Shown here: piece after piece, positions 60,008 to 64,000 of the stretch
How positions within the stretch are numbered: the first letter of the stretch is position 1
How the letters are laid out: every line of letters starts with the position of its first letter
DNA from: JAFARZ01 sp035651595
GTDB lineage: Bacteria; Actinomycetota; Actinomycetes; Streptosporangiales; Streptosporangiaceae
Reading direction: 5' to 3'
Assembly: GCA_035651595.1 (NCBI GenBank)
Contig: DASRFJ010000277.1
Location: forward strand, 1 to 64,000
Length of the DNA stretch: 64,000 bases
Made by a program: the position numbers and the translations under genes
The notes under the pieces: generated by a model
The model's database searches: none
What the model was told of the DNA's origin: nothing
Seen by the model: only the letters and a program-made list of their open reading frames with translations

Positions 60008-60697
60008 TCAGTACGCTTGACCGTACACGCCGCGTGACTGGTCTCGGACGACCTTGCCATATTCAAGCTCGATGACCCGCTTGCGCATCGAGTCCACGAT
60101 CGCGGCGTCGTGAGTGGCCATGACCACCGTCGTGCCGGTCCGGTTGATGCGGTCGAGCACCTTCATGATGCCGATCGACGTCGCGGGGTCGATGTTGCCG
60201 GTCGGCTCGTCGGCGAGCAGGATCATCGGCCGGTTGACGAACGCGCGGGCCATCGCGACCCGCTGCTGCTCACCGCCAGACAGCTCGTCCGGCATGCGGT
60301 CGTGCTTGCCCTCCAGGCCGACCAGGTCGATCACCTCAGGGACGACCTTGCGGATGAAGCGCCGGTGCTTGCCGATGACCTCGAGCGCGAACGCCACGTT
60401 CTGGTAGACGTTCTTGTTCGGCAGCAACCGGAAGTCCTGGAAGACACAGCCGATGCGGCGCCGCAGGTACGGCACCTTCCAGTTGGTGAGCCGCGCCAGA
60501 TCCTTGCCCGCCACGTGGATCCGGCCCTCAGTGGGCCGCTCTTCCTTCAGGATCAGCCGGAGAAACGTGGACTTGCCAGCCCCGGAAGATCCGACGAGGA
60601 AGACGAATTCGCCCTTCTCGACAGAGATGTCCACGCTTTCCAGGGCCGGCCGGCTCTGGTTGGCGTAAACCTTCGTGACATTGTCGAATTGAATCAC
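60008..60697 (-). CDS. ftsE: Cell-division ATP-binding protein FtsE
   Basis: A 229-residue ABC ATPase: MIQFDNVTKVYANQSRPALE, Walker A GSSGAGKST, Q-loop VFQDFRLLPNKNVYQNVAFAL (characteristic of FtsE), signature LSGGEQQR, Walker B ILLADEPTGNIDP, H-loop THD. FtsEX controls cell-wall hydrolases during division. Confidence 0.96.
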   Translation of the reverse strand: MIQFDNVTKVYANQSRPALESVDISVEKGEFVFLVGSSGAGKSTFLRLILKEERPTEGRIHVAGKDLARLTNWKVPYLRRRIGCVFQDFRLLPNKNVYQNVAFALEVIGKHRRFIRKVVPEVIDLVGLEGKHDRMPDELSGGEQQRVAMARAFVNRPMILLADEPTGNIDPATSIGIMKVLDRINRTGTTVVMATHDAAIVDSMRKRVIELEYGKVVRDQSRGVYGQAY

Positions 60698-60853
60698 AGG
60701 ACCATCACAGCGATATCGGTACGGATAGGACCGCGGCGTGGCGCGACCAGGACCCCTACGTGGGGGTAACCTGGATTAGGCCAGGCAACAGTCTAGAGGG
60801 AAACCGGCAGTTAGGCTTGCGATCACGGCAAGTGCCGACCGGAAGGGGCTCTG

Positions 60854-61039
60854 ATGAGCTGCGAACACCTGATCTGCGCCTCCTGCGCGGGCCCGGTGGC
60901 GGAGGGTCGCTGCCCAGCGTGCCGCGCTACCCGACAGCACGTGCACCGCAGTCATTCCGGGGTGGGGCCGCAGTTGCTCCTGGCCGGGATCCTGGCGCTC
61001 GTCCTGCTGCTTGTCCTGATCACCTACCTGGGCAAGTAG
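60854..61039 (+). CDS. Small zinc-ribbon membrane protein
   Basis: A 61-residue protein beginning MSCEHLICASCAGPVAEGRC. It has two CxxC pairs (CASC, CPAC) and an extra Cys/His near the N-terminus that could bind zinc, then a TM helix (LLLAGILALVLLLVLITYLG) to the C-terminus. GGAAGGGG stands before the ATG. It is convergent with prfB, 3 bp between the stops. No family name recognised; composition and ribosome-binding site support a real gene. Confidence 0.65.
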   Translation: MSCEHLICASCAGPVAEGRCPACRATRQHVHRSHSGVGPQLLLAGILALVLLLVLITYLGK

Positions 61040-61042
61040 CCA

Positions 61043-62149
61043 CTACCTGCCGTTCTGGCGCATCCAGCGGATCTCCGCCTCAAGAAACGGGTCGATCTCA
61101 CCGTCGAGCAGCGCGAGCGGATCACCGGTCTCCATGCCGGTCCGCAGATCCTTGACCATCTGGTACGGGTACAGCACGTAGTTCCTGATCTGCGTCCCCC
61201 AAGCCCTGCCACCGTCGCCTCGCAGCCCCTGAAGCTCTTCCGCTTCCTCCTCGCGTCGCCGTTCCAGCAATTTGGCTTGAAGCACAGCCATCGCCGACGC
61301 CCGGTTCTGGATCTGGCTGCGCTCGTTCTGACAGGAGACCACGATGCCCGTGGGCAGGTGGGTGATCCGCACGGCCGAATCCGTTGTGTTGACCCCCTGG
61401 CCACCGGGACCGCTGGACCGGAACACGTCCACCCGGATCTCGTCCTCCGGGATGTCGATGTGGTCGGTCTGCTCCACCACCGGCATCACGTCCACGCCTG
61501 AGAACGAGGTCTGCCTGCGGCCCTGGTTGTCGTACTTGGAAATCCGGACCATCCGGTGCGTACCGTGCTCGCCGCGCAGCGTTCCGTATGCGTAGGGGGC
61601 CTTGATCGCGAACGTGGTCGACTTGATCCCCGCCTCTTCGGCGTAGGAGATGTCGTAGACCTCGGTGGGGTACTTGTGCCGCTCTGCCCACCGCAGGTAC
61701 ATCCGCATCAGATTCTCGGAGAAGTCGGCCGCGTCGGCGCCCCCCGCCTGAGCGTTGATCGAGATCAGCGCCTCTCGGGCGTCGTACTCGCCGTTCAGCA
61801 GCGTGCGCACCTCGAGCTGCTCGATCTCGGCACTCAGCGTAGCCAGCTCCTGCACGGCCTCGGCTCGGGTGGACTCGTCGTGTTCCTCTTCCGCCAGGGC
61901 AAACAGCGTCTCGACGTCCTCGAGGCGCTGGCTCAGCCCGGTCAGCCGGTTCATCTCCGCGTCGAGATAGGACAGCCGGCGGGTGACCTTCTGCCCTCGG
62001 TCCGGATCGGCCCACAGCTCCGGATCAGCAGACTGCTCGCGCAGGCCGGCGGCCTCGGTTTCCATAGCGGCAGGGTCGAGCACCGCCACTACGCTGGCGA
62101 GCGTCGACTTCAGTGCCGCTATCTCCTCGGCGGGATCGGTACCTGCCAT
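61043..62149 (-). CDS. prfB: Peptide chain release factor 2
   Basis: A 368-residue class I release factor, full length without the programmed frameshift of E. coli prfB. The catalytic GGQ is at 249-251 (SSGPGGQGVNTTDSAVRITH), and the region GTHRMVRI-x-DNQGRRQTSF is otherwise conserved. The stop-codon recognition tripeptide SPF of RF2 reads SKY at residues 204-206 (61532-61540). UGA is a frequent stop in this window, so the factor must still act on it. Length and domain order are those of RF2, not RF1 (no PxT motif seen). Confidence 0.93.
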   Translation of the reverse strand: MAGTDPAEEIAALKSTLASVVAVLDPAAMETEAAGLREQSADPELWADPDRGQKVTRRLSYLDAEMNRLTGLSQRLEDVETLFALAEEEHDESTRAEAVQELATLSAEIEQLEVRTLLNGEYDAREALISINAQAGGADAADFSENLMRMYLRWAERHKYPTEVYDISYAEEAGIKSTTFAIKAPYAYGTLRGEHGTHRMVRISKYDNQGRRQTSFSGVDVMPVVEQTDHIDIPEDEIRVDVFRSSGPGGQGVNTTDSAVRITHLPTGIVVSCQNERSQIQNRASAMAVLQAKLLERRREEEAEELQGLRGDGGRAWGTQIRNYVLYPYQMVKDLRTGMETGDPLALLDGEIDPFLEAEIRWMRQNGR

Positions 62150-62213
62150 GCAGCTAGCCTAGCGTCCCCGTGACGGCGTCCTGGACGGGCGGAAAGCGGT
62201 ATTCTGCCTTAAC

Positions 62214-63245
62214 GTGAAACACGCGAGGCGCAGGACCGCGTCAGGCGTGGCGGCAGTGGCTGCGCTCGCTGCGGTGGCCATGCTGTCCGTCCAAGGCTGT
62301 GACGCCGCGGGCGCGCCCGCCCAGGCGGAGACCAGCGCACACAGCGTGACCATCGCCCAGGCCCAGGGGGTCTATCAGGCGTACCTGGCGAGCAGCGACG
62401 CCGCGGCGCAGCAGGGCAATGCCACCGCTGGCCTGGCCGATGTCGCGGACGCCGCGTGGGAAATCGCGCACGGGCAGTACGCGGCGCTGGCCGCCAGCAA
62501 GATTCCGGTCCCCCGGTACCAGTACGGCACGCCGCGGTTCTTCGTCCCCGCGCAGAACGGCGGCTACCCGCGCTGGTTCGTGGTCAGCGTGCCGCGGCGC
62601 CAGGTCGGCGCCGGCGCCGCGGTCACCACGCTGATGGCGTTCAGCCAGACCAAGCCGGCCGACAACTGGACGCTGGACGGCACCACGGCGCTCGAGCCGG
62701 GCCAGCAGCTGCCGGCGATCGCGGTGGACGCGGTCGGGTATGCGACCGCGCTCTCCACCCGCGACGCGAACCCGCTGCTGCCGCCCGACGTGGTGGGCGC
62801 CACCCAGGCGGCCGTCGTCGACGACGGCCCGTCCAGCCCCGCCGCCTCGCTGATCGCGAGCGGGCCGGACACCACCGGGCTGTACCGCGCACAGTCGGCG
62901 GTCGCCGCCAGCCAGTCGGCCGGCGGCCTCCAGTACACCTGGCTGATGGCGGGCGCCTCGTTCCCGGTGTTCGCGCTCAAGCTCACCGACGGCGGCGCGC
63001 TCGTGCTGTACGGGATGTTCCTGAACACCACCAACGCGCACCCCGGCCTGGCGGCGGGCGCCCCCATCCCGGTCCCGCCGAACTTCAGCCCGCTGCTTGC
63101 CGCGCCCACCGAAGTCGGCTACCACGAGGTGTACGCCTACTGGACGTACCAGTACGCCGCGATCGACCCGCCCGGCAGCGCGTCCAACGGCTCGGTGCGC
63201 GTGATCGCCGCAACCGGCGGCCCCAGCTACGGCCACGCGTACTAA
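62214..63245 (+). CDS. Putative lipoprotein (DUF8094-like)
   Basis: A 343-residue exported protein. N-terminus KHARRRTASG, a hydrophobic segment, and lipobox SVQGC at about residues 25-29. The mature protein is mixed alpha/beta (AQGVYQAYLASSDAAAQQ; YGTPRFFVPAQNGGYPRWFVVSVPRR; PADNWTLDGTTALEPGQQLP), a layout seen in actinomycete lipoproteins annotated as DUF8094. No enzymatic motif seen. Starts at GTG, 65 bp from the divergent prfB gene. Confidence 0.7.
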   Translation: MKHARRRTASGVAAVAALAAVAMLSVQGCDAAGAPAQAETSAHSVTIAQAQGVYQAYLASSDAAAQQGNATAGLADVADAAWEIAHGQYAALAASKIPVPRYQYGTPRFFVPAQNGGYPRWFVVSVPRRQVGAGAAVTTLMAFSQTKPADNWTLDGTTALEPGQQLPAIAVDAVGYATALSTRDANPLLPPDVVGATQAAVVDDGPSSPAASLIASGPDTTGLYRAQSAVAASQSAGGLQYTWLMAGASFPVFALKLTDGGALVLYGMFLNTTNAHPGLAAGAPIPVPPNFSPLLAAPTEVGYHEVYAYWTYQYAAIDPPGSASNGSVRVIAATGGPSYGHAY

Positions 63246-63295
63246 ACCCGTGCCCGCCAGGCGTGAGTTATACGACGCCCCGGCGATCGAAGGGG

Positions 63296-63479
63296 GGCGG
63301 CCATCGATACAGGGGGTATGCGGTCTGGTTTGTCCTGCTATGCAGGGTTGCGTTCCGCCGGTTCGCGTGGCTCGTTTCATGATCACGAAGGGTTTTACGT
63401 GCTATAGGACGTAAAACCCTTCGTGATCACGAACTACATACCCCTAGAGGGTATACGAGATTGTTTACTAGTTCGAATA
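63296..63479 (-). repeat. 184-bp palindromic repeat, copy 2
   Basis: Inverted relative to copy 1 (55675-55858). The hairpin 63376-63433 has 25-bp arms (TTCATGATCACGAAGGG...; one mismatch) with a GCTATAGG centre, and a second palindrome TACCCCTAGAGGGTA lies at about 63439-63453. Ends are TTCGAATA and GGCGGCCA. The G-rich tract follows on the TTCGAATA side, as the C-rich array does in copy 1. Confidence 0.88.
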
Positions 63480-63499
63480 CTGCTTCTCAAATCGTGAAT

Positions 63500-63600
63500 G
63501 TCGGGTGGGTGGCGCGGTAGTGGGGGCGGGCGTGCGTGCGCGGTGCGGGCGGGCGGGCGCGGGCGGGTGATCGGTGCGGGCGGGCGGGCCGGCGCTGGCT
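63500..63600 (+). repeat. G-rich simple repeat beside the 184-bp repeat
   Basis: Degenerate GGGCGGGCGGGCGC units interrupted by GTGATCGGTGC. Not coding. Confidence 0.7.
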
Positions 63601-63650
63601 GAGGGTTCGGGCCTTTTCTCAGAACGACGGTGGTTGCTCGGCCGCGGCGC

Positions 63651-64000
63651 CTAGGCGTGCGGTAGCGAGCTGGCGGCCACCAGGGTCCGGATCGCGCGCA
63701 GTGCCACGGACAGCGTGGTGAACGTGAACCGGTCCGTTTCCCAGATCTCGCCGAGCGTGCCTTCGGCCATGGCGACCGCGGCGGAGTTCTGGGCCATCCA
63801 GGCGGCGAGGCGCTCCTCCGGGGATAGTGAACCGGTGGAAGAGACGTTCAGCACGTCGGCGGTCAGCGAGGCGTGCGCGGCGAACAGGTCGTCCCGCAGC
63901 GCCGCGCGGGCCATCGTGGACCAGCGGTCCTCCCGCGGCAGCGCGGTGATCCGGTCCCGCAGCCGGGCGATCTGGAGCCGTTCGGCCAGGTCGAAGTACA
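63651..64000 (-). CDS. gdhB: NAD-dependent glutamate dehydrogenase, large type (3' end)
   Basis: The last 116 codons of a leftward gene entering from the right edge. FDLAERLQIARLRDRI, LPREDRWSTMARAALRDDLF, AAWMAQNSAAV and FTTLSVALRAIRTLV are the conserved C-terminal helical segments of the 160-180 kDa bacterial NAD-glutamate dehydrogenases. The catalytic part lies beyond the window. Confidence 0.85.
   Translation of the reverse strand, partial: YFDLAERLQIARLRDRITALPREDRWSTMARAALRDDLFAAHASLTADVLNVSSTGSLSPEERLAAWMAQNSAAVAMAEGTLGEIWETDRFTFTTLSVALRAIRTLVAASSLPHA

Larger units (their letters stand above)
63246..63650. other. Intergenic region with repeat copy 2 and G-rich tract
   Basis: No gene. 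It contains copy 2 of the 184-bp repeat (63296-63479) and a G-rich simple repeat (63500-63600). The large glutamate dehydrogenase gene ends at 63651 on the other strand. Confidence 0.6.

Noticed and set aside
62000..62149. Programmed frameshift expected in prfB
   Set aside because: The gene is one continuous frame with no internal UGA near codon 25, as in other actinobacteria.

Overview
The window comes from a high-GC actinomycete. Evidence: very GC-rich coding sequence with many GTG starts; a mycothiol-dependent formaldehyde dehydrogenase; a DUF3117 micro-protein and a DUF6758 protein; an ECF sigma-E / zinc anti-sigma / RseB-like / TatB / Mrp block ordered much like the mycobacterial sigE region; a circular-type tmRNA-free (one-piece) ssrA gene whose tag ends in ALAA; secreted chitinase and alpha-galactosidase. 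A soil, possibly filamentous, actinomycete is likely (Streptosporangiales-like is only a guess).

Layout. 1-115: 5' end of an epimerase/dehydratase. 339-10933: a putative exporter locus of three large FtsX-like permeases (the second and third a tandem duplicate) and two MacB/LolD-type ATPases. 10930-16217: leftward genes for a class IV aminotransferase, a sulfotransferase-like protein, mycothiol formaldehyde dehydrogenase, a PhzF protein, an HpnB-like glycosyltransferase and a small membrane protein. 16314-19668: a polytopic GT-C-like membrane protein, then a flotillin with an NfeD-like partner. 19793-25849: MmcQ/YjbR, NAD kinase, a frameshifted amidohydrolase, a giant ATPase-TPR-SARP regulator with reversed domain order, and an NTF2-like protein. 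25896-31347: a secreted repeat protein, an aldo/keto reductase remnant, a GH18 chitinase and a GH27 alpha-galactosidase. 31397-36989: a complete dihydroxyacetone phosphorelay (EI, HPr, DhaM, DhaL, DhaK) with a glycerol facilitator and an IclR regulator; matching palindromes lie in both promoter regions. 37252-39817: hypothetical, UspA, SDR and HEAT-repeat genes. 40006-40983: an IS5/IS427-type insertion sequence inserted in the last codons of a PHP-domain gene. 42536-48046: five paralogous secreted proteins of unknown function, each preceded by the same stem-loop leader, with a NUDIX gene between the fourth and fifth. 48633-54686: CitE-like lyase, Mrp, TatB, RseB-like, RseA, SigE, O-methyltransferase, DUF3117. 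55021-62149: tmRNA, a PBP-like protein lacking all catalytic motifs, SmpB, FtsX, FtsE, a zinc-ribbon micro-protein and RF2. 62214-64000: a lipoprotein and the 3' end of a large NAD-dependent glutamate dehydrogenase.

The intergenic DNA is unusually structured. At least three families of dispersed repeats occur (a 24-bp-arm hairpin in three copies, a 40-bp repeat in two, a 184-bp palindromic repeat in two inverted copies), and most lie beside G-rich tandem repeats. The most interesting observations are the covarying leader stem-loop shared by all five secreted-protein genes, an RF2 whose SPF stop-codon motif reads SKY, the catalytically empty PBP, the two repeat families, and the insertion-sequence-edited 3' end of the PHP gene. 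All function calls come from reading motifs in the sequence; no database search was run.
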